This document shows positions 1 to 12,349 of a stretch of 64,000 nucleotides of DNA, piece after piece. Origin of the DNA: Gymnogyps californianus (lineage: Eukaryota > Chordata > Aves > Accipitriformes > Cathartidae); the NCBI RefSeq assembly GCF_018139145.2, contig NC_059483.1:1861001-1925000 (forward strand). The letters run 5' to 3'. Positions within the stretch are counted from its first letter, which is position 1; each line of letters starts with the position of its first letter. Below the pieces are notes generated by a model. It did not search any database. It was given only the letters and a program-made list of their open reading frames with translations, and was not told the origin of the DNA. The translations under genes and the position numbers were made by a program.

Positions 1-987
1 ATGTATGTAAAACATCCTAGAAAAGTCTTCCAAGCAGCTTCATTTGCAACCGTTAGGCTCCCGCAGATAAAATATTCTCCCATTAAAGTGACAAGAAGCA
101 GCACTGTGATATTGTAAGTTTTCTTTTCAAGCCTGTCCCACAGTCAGCCGGAGCCTGGGACCCCGGAGGTTTGCCTATGGACGTCAGCGGCCGTGGGAGC
201 CCCTCTCCCTGCTCGGCCAGCTTCAGGAGGAGTATTCAGCATTTGCTCTTTGATTCGAGATGCAAATCCCATCCGGCATGATTCTCCTTTTTTTTGACTG
301 AGTGAACATTCTTTTTATAAACATAGAAAAGACCTAACAAATTTACTGGAGCTCATCCTATGCTACCAAGAAGACTAAGCTATAAATAAATGTATTAAGT
401 GGGTTTATCGAGCTTAGCAGAAGTTAAGCAAACTTAAGAATTTAAGCTACTACTAGACTCCTACAGAGGATCTAGCAATAAAAACAGCAACACCAAAACC
501 AAAACAGGTCTTCTCCGAAAACGCAGGCGTTGACTGGTGCCTTGGAGCAGTTGAGCTGCAGACTTTAGTGCCCTGGGAGTTAGTTGCCCGCTCCTTGCTC
601 CGGCAGCTTGGTTGCCCTCTCCTGTGCCCGATTTCAGCCCCTGCTCCGAGGAGGTGCCGCTGGCACAGGGCCACCCCTCCTCCTCGCAGGGGACATCGTC
701 ACCGCACGCTGGGTGTCTTTTTTGTTGCATACAACGCTGCCTTAATCAGGCAACCGCCCTCCTGATCTGGCATCAAAGCACGCTGTCAAAAGATAGTTTC
801 TGTGATATCTCACTACACCACTAAGATTGTTCAGTAACTTAAATGTGTTTAAGTACTCATTTAAATATCAGGGTCATGCGCACGATGAAGGAATACGCAT
901 TTATTGAGCGCAATTTAAGGGATGTAATAGCCACATACCTTCATTAAAGAAAAAAGCAATTAAAACATCTTTTAACTGAACAGCTAA
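1..987. other. no gene seen; intergenic or intronic DNA
   Basis: I see no supportable gene here. The sequence is AT-rich apart from a moderately GC-rich stretch around 530-740. Short open frames there overlap on both strands, and none has matching splice sites. Confidence 0.5.
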
Positions 988-1263
988 ATGATTTTTTTTT
1001 TCTTAATAGATAGCACAAGACTTAGATTTCCTATTCGAAGTGCTGTATATCTAGAAGAAACTTTTACCCTTCTTTTTATAGTCTTTCATGATTATTTCTG
1101 TAGTACTTTTAGAAGACTGGATGGAAGAACACTATGTTGGTACCAAACTTATAAAGAGTTATTGAAAATATGTCCAATTATGGACAAATTACTTGGGGAG
1201 ATTCATAATGCTTGTGAAACATTTACAAAGAAAATATTCACAAATGTTAAGTTCCAGGAATAG
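988..1263 (+). CDS. unidentified 91-codon open frame, possible terminal exon
   Basis: An uninterrupted frame runs from an ATG directly after an in-frame TAA to a TAG. It lies in clearly AT-rich DNA, where stops should be frequent. A T-run followed by cttaatag ends at 1009 and could be a splice acceptor, so the coding part might begin at 1010 as a last exon. The peptide mixes hydrophobic residues (LLFIVF) with a polar C-terminal half containing KELLKICPIMDKLL. I do not recognise the protein; the KICPIMDKLL stretch only vaguely recalls transposase-like proteins and is not evidence of one. No poly(A) signal follows closely. A chance open frame is a serious alternative. Confidence 0.18.
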   Translation: MIFFFLIDSTRLRFPIRSAVYLEETFTLLFIVFHDYFCSTFRRLDGRTLCWYQTYKELLKICPIMDKLLGEIHNACETFTKKIFTNVKFQE

Positions 1264-2290
1264 AGAAAACAAGCTGCATCTTTAAAAAAAGAAATCTAAT
1301 CTCTGCTAACACTGCAGTTATATTAGAGAGGACAAGAGGTACACTCACACACGTGCTTTGTGCCGCAGAATTAAAGTCGATTTTGCAAACTTTCAGACCT
1401 CACGCAGAGAGCAGTTTCCATCTCACGCGGCTCCTGAAACGCCGCTGAGTCCCGACTGAGCCGCCACTAGGTCAGCGTGACCAGCCACGCTGCACCGTAA
1501 CGCAGGGAGAGAAGGATCGATACAGCTTGCCCTGGTAACTGCAGGGAAAAGTTTGGGAAAGCAGGATCTAAGTGGGTCAGAGCAGGAGTTTAACTCTGCA
1601 GGGAGTGTAGTTTCACCTGACTTCATCTCTAGTGTTCTTTGAGGCGGAGCAAATACATTTTTTCATTTCCATCCTGCTTCTTCATTGTTCTCTTGATTCT
1701 CATTTCACTTACAAACATTTTCCAGATTGGCACCTGGGCTGGGGAAGGTTGCAGGAGAAGAGCGCATCCGTGCCTTTCTGTGGCTGGATGCTCTCCCAGC
1801 AGCCCATGGCTGTGCAAGTACCGAGCAGTAACACCCTGCAAATGCAGAGCACATGCTGGAGATGCTAGCCCAAGATGTCTGCTCCTGGGGGCTTCGTACA
1901 TCCCTCCCCAGCAGCACCGACCCAGGGAGGGACCAGTTCATGGTGCCAACCGCTGCCCCTGGAGAGGCAATGCCACCCCTGACATGGTCTTCCCATGCAA
2001 GGGACCCAACTGCGGGACCCGAGGCCGCAACCCCGCGTCACAGCGTCTTCCTCTGTCTGCAGAGCTTTGAACAAGGAGGGCAAGACACAAGGCAGCGACA
2101 GCGCTGCCCGTCGTACAGCCGTGCTGCTGCCAGACCGAGTGGCCACATTGCGTCTTCATCAGCTCCAACCGCAGCTTCAACGCTGGAATTACATATTCAA
2201 AGAGATGTGGAAAGTAACTTGGTCGCTCAAGTGACAACCAAGCATGCAAACTGGTATTTGAAATAGGACAAAAATATGCAAACAAACCTG
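1264..2290. other. GC-richer stretch without a supportable gene
   Basis: The segment 1400-2170 is GC-richer than its flanks and is open in several frames on both strands at once, which is what composition alone produces. A good acceptor-like tract (tcttcctctgtctgcag) ends near 2063, but I find no matching donor downstream. I therefore call no exon. Confidence 0.4.
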
Positions 2291-4360
2291 AAGTGTTGCT
2301 TTTACTAATAAAAATGTGTCAAGATGTACTGCTCAGCAAATTAGCTTGCTTTAGGGAGGTTATTAACTCAACCTAGTTTTAACAGAATAGTGTCACAAGA
2401 GGCAAATACAAAAATAGATACTTTGAGGACTACAGAGGTATCCCAGTGATTTATGTCAACAGCTTTAAAGACACTAACCTTTAACCAAGCTGAATGCTTT
2501 TTTTTGATTCAGAGCTCTAAATCAGTGTGGAGAAAAGAGACTACCTTTTTTTTTTTTAAGCTTTGCCCAGAGAAAGCTAAAGTGAATATTTTTTAAGTCT
2601 ACATTAATCACAGGCCAAAAATCTGCGTATAAAAATGTCTTATAAAGAATCTGAAACTGTTCAGAGGTAAATCACATGTGATAAAACAGAGTGCTTCTAA
2701 TTAGTTTTAATTATAAATCTGCAGTAAATTTCCATGAATTATTTAAATTTATCTTGAAAGATACCCAGTTCTTGGGGGGCCAGGGGGGAAGTATTTTACT
2801 CTGCATTTACTCTGCTCTCTCTTCTCAGCAACAAAAAGATATCCGATCAAAGGATATTTTCCCTAAATTGCCTGCCACACAATGCTAAGGCATTTCTCAG
2901 ATGAGAGCATAAAGCATGCACAACAGTGTGCACACTGCTGAGATTCATGAGATGCAATGCTGAATAATTTAGCTTAGGAAGACATATATCTAATTCTAGT
3001 CTAAAATTAAAAGAGAAATATGAAGTGATGCTACATGGGCAAACTCACTCCTACAACAATATTAATTCTGGCGATTAGCAAGGCCCAGTGTAGATAGGCT
3101 CAAATCAGTCCTAAGATTCAAAGCATCAGTTGTTACATTAACAGACCCTAAGAGAGAAAAGGTGCTAAGTTAAGTAATCGTTCTCATCAAGATATGCAAA
3201 CATGAAGACTTAAAAGGAGCATGGGCTTGGATGTTACATGCAATAACCGTGCTAGGGATAATCACTGTGAGAATCACGGTGCCTATGTCCTCGTAGCCAT
3301 CACACCACCAAACCTTACGTTGCACATGAAGCGTGACAGAGCACGCGTGGTAGCAAGTCTCCAGGAGACTTACACTCGCAGGTCGCAAGGAGAAAGAATG
3401 AAAAGGAAAGACCCTCCGCGTGAGATAGCAACGCACACATGCTGGCAAAGCGCTAGCTGAAGACTAGATTCCCTCATATGATCTTGTTTATGAGCCCATA
3501 TGTACATGGGCCTAAAAATCCCACTTGAGAACAGACCACAGAAATTCTTCACGTGCCTGTTGAGGGGTAAGTTCACAAAAGCCAGTGCAGTCTGTAAATT
3601 GGCATCATTGCATAAGCCATGTGTGGAAAAATGCTTTAATATCGCTATTAATATCACTGCACAGGTGCAATTCCTCCATTAAATCTTTTTAATATTGTGA
3701 GATGTCATATCAAAACTAGTGTTTTAATTTGTCCATAGGAAATCCCAACCTATTACCAGCAACCATTACAGTATTTCTCCTTGTCTTTCAACAGTAGCAT
3801 CTCAACATCAGCTGCAGAGGCCGAATATACATTAGGGTTGTGACTAGAGCGAAAGTGTGGATTAGAAACAAATCCTCTAATCAATCCTAATTACCAGATA
3901 TTAATGCAATTCACAGGGCAGTTTTGGTGAACACCTACTAGACTTCTTTAAGAGGAAATTAAATTAGTATCTTCATTCCAGAAGTGCTGAAAAAATAGAT
4001 TAGTTTTGACCATATTAAAGCATACAGATAAGCTCCAAGTGCATATGATCCCAACCAATTCTTGGTCCTTCTGACAGCTTTGAACTACATCTGTAGCTTG
4101 GTCCTGGGGCTAAACTGTATGTAGTCTGCAGAGAAGCCCTATTCTGCATGCGGTGGAGATACATACTCCTGAATTTAATCTACTGATCCTCCGCTGTGCT
4201 GAGTGACCCACTGGCGGAGATGTAGCCAAAGTTCGCCAAACAAAACGAAACAAAACAAATCAATATTCCAGGCTTCCCAGTGCAGCAGCAATCACCAGCG
4301 AGAGGTCTGGGTCTCCTTGAGTCCTGGCTTCTCTGTGTGTTTGTGATGGGACTTCAGACC
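2291..4360. other. AT-rich DNA, nothing called
   Basis: No gene, RNA or clear interspersed repeat is visible. Small items only: a short (AAAAC)n-like run at 4238-4258, and an acceptor-like tract near 3770 followed by a frame that closes within about 15 codons. Confidence 0.5.
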
Positions 4361-4935
4361 TACCCTCAGGTACATCAGCTTCAAGGCAGAGGAGCGAAGC
4401 GGGGAGCGGGCGGCTGCAGGCTGCTGGCGGGCACTTGTCCCCGAGCCGGCTGGGCAGACGAGCAATCTGCATGAAACAACTTCACTGAGACAGCGAGTGC
4501 CAAAAGCACCCCGACCCCCTTTACACGAGGGCATGCAAACACTGGGGGTTTATTGCATTCATAACCTGGAGGCCTCAGCCTCGCCAGAGCACGGTACGCG
4601 TTTTTACAGCTGGCAGACGCGCATTCGTCCTTCTGACCGAGAGCTTCGCTGCGATTCATCCCCGACACAACCAGAGCAGGCTGCTGCAGGGAGACCCACG
4701 CGGAGTTACGCTCAAGTGTCATTCAAAACAGCAGCTGACATAAAACACACCTCCGGCTCTGTAAAGAGGGCAATATTGATGCAAACATCCACGTTTTGCA
4801 GATTTGCGACGAATGCCTGTGCGTCTCCGACTTCAAAGGGTTTAGTTAATTCCTCGTGCAGCGTGGGTACGAGAGCCGTTCTCCCCAGCCCTCCCTGCCC
4901 CTGGGACCTGCAGAGGCATCACAGGTGATCTGCTC
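4361..4935. other. GC-rich patch, function unknown
   Basis: This patch is GC-rich with scattered CpG against AT-rich flanks. Both strands hold open frames of 110-145 codons, but they overlap each other, so they are best explained by base composition. I found no paired splice sites and no promoter element. Confidence 0.35.
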
Positions 4936-5420
4936 CGAATTGCCCTGTAGCTTTCAAAAGCATTTCTTCTTTTTTAAAATTTTTTTTTCTTTTCTTTCAA
5001 ATGGTCTGAACCCTGATGAGTAAAACACCTCATTCCCACTCCCGCAGCACAGGGGTAAGGGAGGGACAGTGTTACGGTGCCTCAGTTTTACATTTCAGAG
5101 CTCTTGTTGGTTTTGCTTTTTCTTTTAACTGTCCAAAGATGCCATCCACAAGCAGAGAACTGTTTTAGGAAGGATATGTATATAAACCTACATAAGCAAG
5201 TGAAATACATTAACAGACTCATACAGAATCTGTTTAAAAAATAGCTATTTAAGCCAAAATTAAAGGTTATTTACCTGCCCACCACACCACCCACCAATAG
5301 GGAATTAAACTATTAGGGCAGAAAATCATACATAATTTCCCCAAATTCAAACGCAGTTTCATGGAAGGTTTTGGAGCATCTGCAGACTGAAACCTCCGCG
5401 TGAGCACTGGTTCGGTGCCA

Positions 5421-5515
5421 GAAGAACATTAACTCTGTGCCAGGCCCTTCATCGCAATCAGTAGCTTAAAATTATCTCCATCTTACAGAAGGTAACCAAA
5501 CATGAAAACAAGATC
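5421..5515 (+). repeat. possible MIR-like SINE relic
   Basis: The order 'ctctgtgccaggccctt' then 'attatctccatcttacagaaggtaac' follows the MIR core ('tatgtgccaggcactg ... attatccccattttacagatgaggaaac') at recalled-consensus level, with many mismatches and deletions. MIRs are ancient tRNA-derived SINEs found in all amniotes, and badly decayed copies are expected in birds. This is a by-eye comparison; RepeatMasker would settle it. Confidence 0.35.
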
Positions 5516-5529
5516 TTAAAATCTAAATA

Positions 5530-7340
5530 GGACAAAACGTATTCCTGTTGGGCAGGCTGCAGGCAAGGCAGTTCTTCTCTGACATTTTCTCAGGTAAAGT
5601 GCCAGTTCATCCCTCTCTCACCTCTGAAGTTTAGCTCACAGGCTATGTTAAAACACAGGTAAAATACATTGCCCAGTTTCCATGAGCTATCTTTAAAAAT
5701 AAGAATTCTTAGAAATTATTTATAGAAGCCTAAGGGTCAACCGCCAGTCAATTATTCTTTATTACAGTGGTTTCTGACCTTTCCTGTCATTTTACAATTT
5801 CTATACTTAAATAAGCCTAAATATTTTCCTAATTACTATTTGCAACAGGAATTTTACGATTAGTTGGATAATTGCTTTAAAATATGCAATTAAATTTTCA
5901 TAATGTATTCATTACTCTCTTAATATAGTATTCTTGAAACATAACAATTTTCCATTGAGAACATATTTCTTTAGTAAGTTCCATAAGACATACAGTTTTA
6001 AAAACTGGATTAATATGCTTTCTACTTACTATATAAAAAATCATTTTCCATTAGATCTGAATGAGTAATTTGCAATGAATAACTTATTTGATGCGTTCAG
6101 GTTCCCCATCCCCCCCACCTTGAAATTATCTTTACATGGTAGAAATTACCCTTGTTCATCACTTAAGCTAATTCAAATTTCATCTGCAAGTCTTGGAAAC
6201 TAACTTATGAATAGTTCAAAATATTCAAGATACAATCTAGGTACCTTATAAAATTATTTCTAATAACAGAGTAATAGAAAAACCACAATCTTGTATTCAA
6301 AACAGTTGAGAAATTAAAACTTTGTCAATGAAAGCTGCTAAGCAATTAGCAACTCTTAGAATTAACCTATTTTGCTAGCCTTCTAAAAAAAGAGCTCAGG
6401 AGTTCACTTAAGAAGATAGCTTTGAAACTTGTTGCCCTATCCTGTTTTTTCCAATGTACAGGATACAGCAGAAGAAAAGACAGACAGATTAGATTTAAGG
6501 TTAAAAGATGGAACAATGAGTGAAATTCAATTATTCTTCAAAATTTTCAGTTTCCCAGTGAGCAATAAAAAAACCCCACACACCTGGGATTTACAAATCT
6601 CATTTGTAAAGGATTGTCACTGGAAAGCAGAACTTTATGAAATTAGTACTTTGGATAAAAACAACTCACAAAAATGCCAATTTTTCCATTCAAAAATGCA
6701 TTGGAAAGAATATTTCAATCTACTTCACTGTCATAAAAAAAAAAAAGCAGCATACTTCAGGCATGATTGATCTCCTCCTAATAGGTTGCAGCACCTATAG
6801 CGGTGGGGATCACTTAACTTCATGCACTGGCCAATACACAGTGGAAAATTGTCAGTGTTGCCTAAAGCGGGGTCAAGATTTGATATACCATCCAGAAGAT
6901 ACTTTTAAAACCTGCATAATGCCTGAAACTGTAAAACTCTGCACCCAGTCCAAACAAGCCTGGAGGCAGAGAACGTGCTCTACAGCACAAACACCAGACT
7001 ATACCCACTTTTATAACTTACTGTGTCATTTCAAACTACATCTAGCTTAGACAGTGTCAACAATCTGTAAAAAGAAGCCACATAAAAAGGATTCAAGCAA
7101 AACAACCAACATATTACTAGGTAATGAAAATCAATATTAATTTGGGAATCTCCGAGACAAGTAATACTGAAAGATTGTCATGAAAATTATGTATGAATAG
7201 ATAAACTTTCGCTCATTAGTCTTAACTCTATTGCTGAACAGGTTAGTCAGCTGGCTTAATATGACTGCAATAACATCCGTGTTGTAACTGTAATACTGTA
7301 AATTATTGCCAGAATTTTCCATACAAAGCTACATTTTTAT
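5530..7340. other. AT-rich DNA with one chance-level open frame
   Basis: The main item is a plus-strand frame at 6429-6770, 113 codons, which follows a good acceptor-like tract ending at 6461. It is A-rich, encodes a poly-lysine tract from a run of A (6735-6746), has no donor or poly(A) signal tied to it, and resembles no family I know. I treat it as noise. The rest is featureless. Confidence 0.4.
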
Positions 7341-7343
7341 TGT

Positions 7344-7496
7344 TTAAAAATACAAATTGTATACATCTCTCAGCTTCTTTTGAAGTTCCTGTATTAAATC
7401 TGGCACACCATCTTTGCCTTGGGTAAAGCATAACGTCAAGTTTTGGCGTTGTGAGTCTTCTGCCACATCTGAGGGTTTGCTGGGCTGGATCTTTAA
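7344..7496 (-). CDS. possible terminal coding exon, protein unidentified
   Basis: Read on the minus strand, a pyrimidine-rich tract (ggtttctttttctaccaag) ends at 7497. It is followed by 50 open codons and a TAA at 7344-7346, then 'aacaataaaaatg', which supplies an AATAAA just after the stop. The peptide is polar, with an amphipathic C-terminal stretch around LIQELQKKLRD that would suit a helix or short coiled coil. A second frame is also open across the segment, which weakens the call. I do not recognise the product. If real, it is the last exon of a minus-strand gene whose upstream exons lie at higher coordinates. Confidence 0.22.
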   Translation of the reverse strand, partial: LKIQPSKPSDVAEDSQRQNLTLCFTQGKDGVPDLIQELQKKLRDVYNLYF

Positions 7497-7499
7497 CTT

Positions 7500-9080
7500 G
7501 GTAGAAAAAGAAACCAAATAGGTGCTGGAACCTATAGCAGAGAATATCTGCTTATGATCAAGCTATATACTTCTGTCATTGGACTGGCTCAAGCGCTTTG
7601 TGATTTCCAGTGTACTTTTGTTCATTTGGAGGTTACGATCTGAAAAATCTGACCATTTCTGTGCTTTTCAGCTCCCCTTACAGAACTTCTTTACGAAGCC
7701 TGGAAGAGCTTGTACAGATGCTGCCAACCAGCCCATGGCTTTGACTTCTTCAGTCTGGCCTGAAGATGGCCGAGCAATTAATTAGCCTTTGTCCCTCAGC
7801 TCAGCTACCACTACATGGCTGACTTTCTCAGAAAATTACACAGAAAAATGGCAGCTGTAAAGACATGGGAGAGGAAATACAAAAAGACAGGAGAAAGCAA
7901 TTTTCCATACCCCATAAATACCACAAACACCCGTAACTGTACATCAAGTTCCTTTATCAGACCACCTTGTCAAAACATTCTACCTTTAGGTAAAATCCAC
8001 GCACTGCCCTGCTCATTCAGCCAGCACTGAAGGGTGAAGTGACATGGAGAGAGGGAAGAGAAGCAGGAGGAGCCCGCTGCTCCATCTTAACCAGCCAGAC
8101 CATCTCAGGAACAAAGCTAACACAGCCACACTTTGAACTCTTGAGGGTCTACGTGGGGGCTCTTGGGCGTTAGGCGTTCAGGAGACCTACGGCACGGGGG
8201 CTCCTCTCCACACAAGCGCTACAGGCAGTCACCCATGCCAGTCGCTCATCCCTCTAGTAACTGCAGAACCAGATACTCCTCACCATACCGTATTCTATCA
8301 CGGTCAATACTGACGACTTGCAAATGACATTTTCTACAGGCTACAGAATTTGCCACAGAGTGGTGGCCATGTAATACCTGGCGTACTGAGATAGCAGTGA
8401 TTTCTTTTGGTCAAACAAAGCAATTATTTTATTCAAGTATCATATAACTTGTCAAGAATTTATGGATATCACCACTAGTGAAACTTTTCTCCATTGCCTC
8501 CTTTTCTCAAAATACAAGATGTCTGATCCAAAGCTGGGGGGAGGGGGGGCAGAATTATCCTTTGCCACCTTCAGTTTTCTATATTCACGCTTTTAGATAA
8601 TTTAGGAAAATCTCTTTACAAGTAACAGCTCTGTTTTTCAAAGCATGGTACTTAGAAGCTACAATGTTCTGCAATACAGAAAATATATTAAGGAATTTTC
8701 ATAATACACAATAAGTCAATTTGGATTTTTCAAACTGGTCAGATTTATACTCTATTGATGACACAATGACTAAAGAAAATCTATACTATTTCCCTTTTTA
8801 GTAACCCTATTACATCATTCCTCCTCAGAATAGCAGAGTATCTGAACGAGGACGTGTCGGATCCCATGATTTATTAGGAGTAAGCATGCAGAGGAACAGA
8901 ACAGTAAGCTGTTATCCTTTGTGGAATGTAGAATTGAAAACACTTTAACAGAGCTCTGTAATTTAGAAGATTTATTTTGCAGAGAGTCAGAAAAGCTATT
9001 GACAGAGCATTAACAAAGCAGAATCACAAGATGAACAAATGTGCAAAGTCTTGAAGATCCAAACATCAAGACTGGCTACA
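7500..9080. other. no gene seen
   Basis: AT-rich to average sequence with only short open frames (68 and 71 codons at 7579 and 7815). A G-rich tract lies at 8536-8549 and is listed separately. Confidence 0.5.
8536..8549 (+). repeat. short G-rich tract
   Basis: Six G, one A, then seven G in a row. It could form a G-quadruplex only with further G runs, and few lie close by. Confidence 0.6.
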
Positions 9081-9087
9081 GAGCAGA

Positions 9088-9160
9088 TTTCCAGAGTGCT
9101 CAGCATCTACCCAGTTCTGCTCCTGGTGGAGTCAGAGGAATATTCAGTGTCTATAACCCT
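9088..9160 (+). repeat. possible ancient amniote repeat relic (L3/CR1-type motif)
   Basis: The string 'agagtgctcagcatctacccagttctgc' followed by 'ctcctggtggagtcag' follows the order of a motif widespread in turtles, crocodilians and birds ('gagtgctcagcacctc...caggatc...', then '...cccattgaagtcaatgg'). The match is imperfect and made from memory, so the family name is uncertain. Confidence 0.35.
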
Positions 9161-9495
9161 GAAGTACTTGCTCAAATAAATCTGTAGTTGATTTCAAGAC
9201 TAATACAAATTATATTTAATCCCAAGTGATTTACCACCATCTTCAATAAGAACTTAAGATACTTCCAAAAACAAAAGTACATCTTTCTTTGTGGCAGTCT
9301 CCTGACTTAACTTCTTCTATACATCCACATTTGCTATAGGCTTAACTCGTTTTTCTTAGTTTTAGAAGCAAACAGAGGCTTGTCTTAGCTGCACTTAACA
9401 AATTGATTTCCCTTTTTGTTTTCCAGTTGACACATGTTGCACTCCAGCAAGTCAAATCAGGTTATATTAGTGATCAAACTAAATAAAATAACACA

Positions 9496-9566
9496 GCAAG
9501 GCTGGCTGATGCAACACCGTGTGAAGTGGTTTCATGGGTTGGACTTGATAGGATTAACTTGATGAG
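9496..9566 (+). repeat. possible degraded CR1 LINE 3' end
   Basis: 'atgggttggacttgatagg' resembles the 'aggttggactngatgatct' segment near the 3' end of avian CR1 elements. The bases before it (gatgcaacaccgtgtgaagtggtttc) loosely follow the expected upstream part. The diagnostic terminal octamer repeats (attctatg) are missing, so this is at best an old fragment. Confidence 0.25.
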
Positions 9567-9610
9567 CAACAGTAAGCACTGCAAGAACCATGCAGGGAAG
9601 AAGGAGGGGG

Positions 9611-9632
9611 AAAAAAAAAAAATATATATATA
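9611..9632. repeat. poly(A) run joined to (TA)n
   Basis: Twelve A followed directly by five TA units. This simple repeat is prone to length variation and has no sign of being a retroposon tail with target duplications. Confidence 0.8.
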
Positions 9633-9639
9633 GGAGGCA

Positions 9640-12270
9640 GCCATTACTGGCAGATTAAATATAGAAATAGAAACCGTTCAACTTGCCTTCGTAGATTCGC
9701 CCTTGTTTTTCTAACCCTTCCTTCCTTTCCCCCACCAGATCAGCCTAAGTAGGCATTTCCTCATATTTCTTCTGCAGATCTCAATATATTTCCTTAACTC
9801 ACTAAGTTACTGTATACGTGACAAGCAAACGTAAAATCTCTCTGTTTAGGCATGCCAAAACAGACACCGTACGTACCTATATGCTGTATAAAAGCGGGTG
9901 TTGAAAGAGAGAATGAACTTGCTAACCTGCTTAAACAGCTATTAAAATTAAATTCTTAAAGTATGCTGCTTATGCTTTTTTCAGAGCAGGTACCTAAGTA
10001 GAAACCACATCCAGCTAAGCAGGCAACATGGCTAAACATGCTCAGAAGGCCAGTGCGCACAGAGTAAGTCAAAGACTCTTAACAGTATGAAGCCAGAAGT
10101 CTTAATTTGCTCGTTAATGGAGAAATTCTCCAAGGAGGTAATAAAGAAATAACTACCACTGACAGCAAATTAAATAGGCTGATGCAGACATGAAATCTAT
10201 ATCTGGTACAGACAAGGAAGTTATGTCCAACAGTTAGTTAACTCATTTCTAACCCATTCCTTCATCTGGAAAGTACAAACACCTCACAGTAAGCTGACAA
10301 TGACGACGAATCTGGAGATGCAGGTCATCATATCACAGCAAAGGATACGATTCTTGTCATATGAATAACGATCTGAATAATCATGACAGATTCAGTTTGG
10401 TTTTAGAGTATAAAAGCTGGTTAGACGCACACCCCCACCCCCAATAAAACTCAACTTAGATCCATAATTTCTTCTGTTTGGGAAATTTGAACGATACAGT
10501 ATTAAAAGTAACTGCTGTACAATAACGCATCTGAAGCACATCATTATTTCTGGCTGTAATCACAACTGAGTCAAATCAGAACTCAATTTTGTGAATCTCA
10601 GATGCTTCTGCTCATCTGGAGACAAGATGTAGCCTACTTTCAGCCTTTTCTAACTGGGTTTAGTCAATCTAAGCATCAAATGGATATTCAAGCATTTGTG
10701 ACTATTTTCTGGAGAACTGGTATAACAAATTGAGACTATTTAGATACAACTCCTCTGCTGATGGTGTTAAAGTCATGGCAATCTGACCCTCTTCCAGTTG
10801 ATGAGGGCTTTGCCAAGGACCAGAATGTTAACAATCACACCTTTGATTTTGTCTTCATTTATTCATTATTTCAAAGGATCGTTATTATAATGAATTATAA
10901 ATTAAATAATTTTGGGAAAAACATTACATTTTTACAAATGGAATGCTTTTAACACTTCCAGGAGGGGGAAAAAAAAAAAACAAACCAACAAACACAACCC
11001 TCCCAGAGGCACAAAGTAAAATTTAAGAATAAATTCTTAAGATTCCTCCCACAAGGGAAATAACCAATATGAAATAGCATTTATTAAAGTGATGATTAAA
11101 ATTAGGAAGGTAAACAGAGATCCTTTGTAAAAATTAGGAAATCGGTGTCTTAAGCTGCACTTTCTCTTGGGCATGTGTAAGTCCTCTAAAAATAGATGCA
11201 AGTAACAAAAATTTGTCATGCCTTCATCTCATTTATGATATACCTGTTCTTGTTACTTAGAACACACACATAGAAGTACTGCACAATAATTTGTTTATTT
11301 GATTTAAGTATTGACGAAAACCCGGGTTTCAGAATTCCTGACCTACACAATCATCATATCTGATTTTTTTAAATTTTGTTTTTTTTCTCCGTTTAAGTAC
11401 TTCACTGTACTAACCAAAGTCTGAGACCACCTATCAAAGTAGCGTACATTCATGCTGTGTCTCTCCTCATTGCAATTACGGTTTGAGTCTGCACTCCCTC
11501 TCTTCCAGGTTTGGGAATACTCCAAGCACTGTTAAGAGTGATGGTGTGTGACAACGTGTCATCTGCTCTGACTTACTGACTTGGTTGTCATGGGAAGCAG
11601 CGCTCGAAATGAGGACATTTAACAAAACACGTTTATGTTGTCTGACTAGCTAGCTAATGTATTCAAAATTGGATAAAAATGTGGACAGCTCCAAAGTAAA
11701 AAGTGTTCTAAGAGACAGAGCCCTCCGCACGGTTCTCAGAACTCAGCAGAAAGATTTGCAATCTCTTAAGTCAAGAACACAATGGAGTAAACTACTGATG
11801 AACACAATTTATTCAATAAATATTAAGAGGACTTTTGGAACTGAGGAAAATCTTTAGCTTAACAGAGGAGCTCATCTCGGAGGAGCAGAGTTTTACCAAA
11901 TATAGGGGAATCTTTCAGCTTGTCTTGTAAAGTGGTCAATCTCCAAATACATTTGATCACTTGTGCTTTATTTCTAGGAAGAGACAGTTAAAGCTGTTTA
12001 AGGATTTAAATACAATAGGATTGGACGTCCCTTTCCTTCAAAAGCTTTCAAAATTGACATCTGATCTTATAAAGCACAATTCAGCTACAGTATTTGAAAT
12101 ATGTAGGTATTTTCTTTAACAAGACATTTATTTCAGAGGTTCTGTAGATAGCTGAAAACAGATAAAAATGACTGTTCTGAAAATTCCTCAAGACTTTTCT
12201 TTATAATTTTCAAGGATTGAAAATTTTTAACGTCTTTCTAGTTAGATGATAAAGTAATGAACACAGAGAC
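9640..12270. other. AT-rich DNA, no gene seen
   Basis: No supportable exon. Near 9960-10055 a good acceptor tract (gcttatgcttttttcag) is followed about 75 bp later by gtaagtc, but all three frames between them contain stops. If spliced at all, it would be non-coding. A 12-base A run lies at 10969-10980. Confidence 0.45.
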
Positions 12271-12277
12271 AACTCAC

Positions 12278-12346
12278 CTCAAAATATATTTTATCGTATC
12301 TGTATTTAAAGGTGTTGAAAAAGTAAAGAAATCAAGAGGAAAAAAG
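12278..12346 (-). CDS. weak candidate internal exon (69 bp)
   Basis: On the minus strand an acceptor-like tract (tctaaattttcag) ends at 12347. A strong donor (TTTGAG, then gtgagttg) follows the segment. One phase is open across 22 codons, needing one base from the previous exon and leaving two. The T-rich first half looks like extended polypyrimidine tract rather than coding sequence, which lowers confidence. Its phases are compatible with candidates at 24157-24200 and 35238-35315. Confidence 0.15.
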
Positions 12347-12349
12347 CTG

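Noticed and set aside
1639..2266. Frames of 143 and 137 codons in overlapping phases
   Set aside because: Mutually overlapping and opposed by minus-strand frames of similar length; explained by GC-rich composition.
4381..4928. Frames of 143 (+) and 113 (-) codons
   Set aside because: They overlap on opposite strands in a GC-rich patch and lack splice sites.
6429..6770. 113-codon frame after a good acceptor
   Set aside because: A-rich, includes a poly-lysine run from a simple A tract; about one such frame is expected by chance in this much sequence.
9960..10060. Acceptor plus gtaagt donor segment
   Set aside because: All three frames contain stops; at most a non-coding exon, no support.
10479..10510. 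'aaatttgaacgatacagtatta' resembling part of U6 snRNA
   Set aside because: Only a short piece matches; the flanking U6 sequence and T-run terminator are absent.
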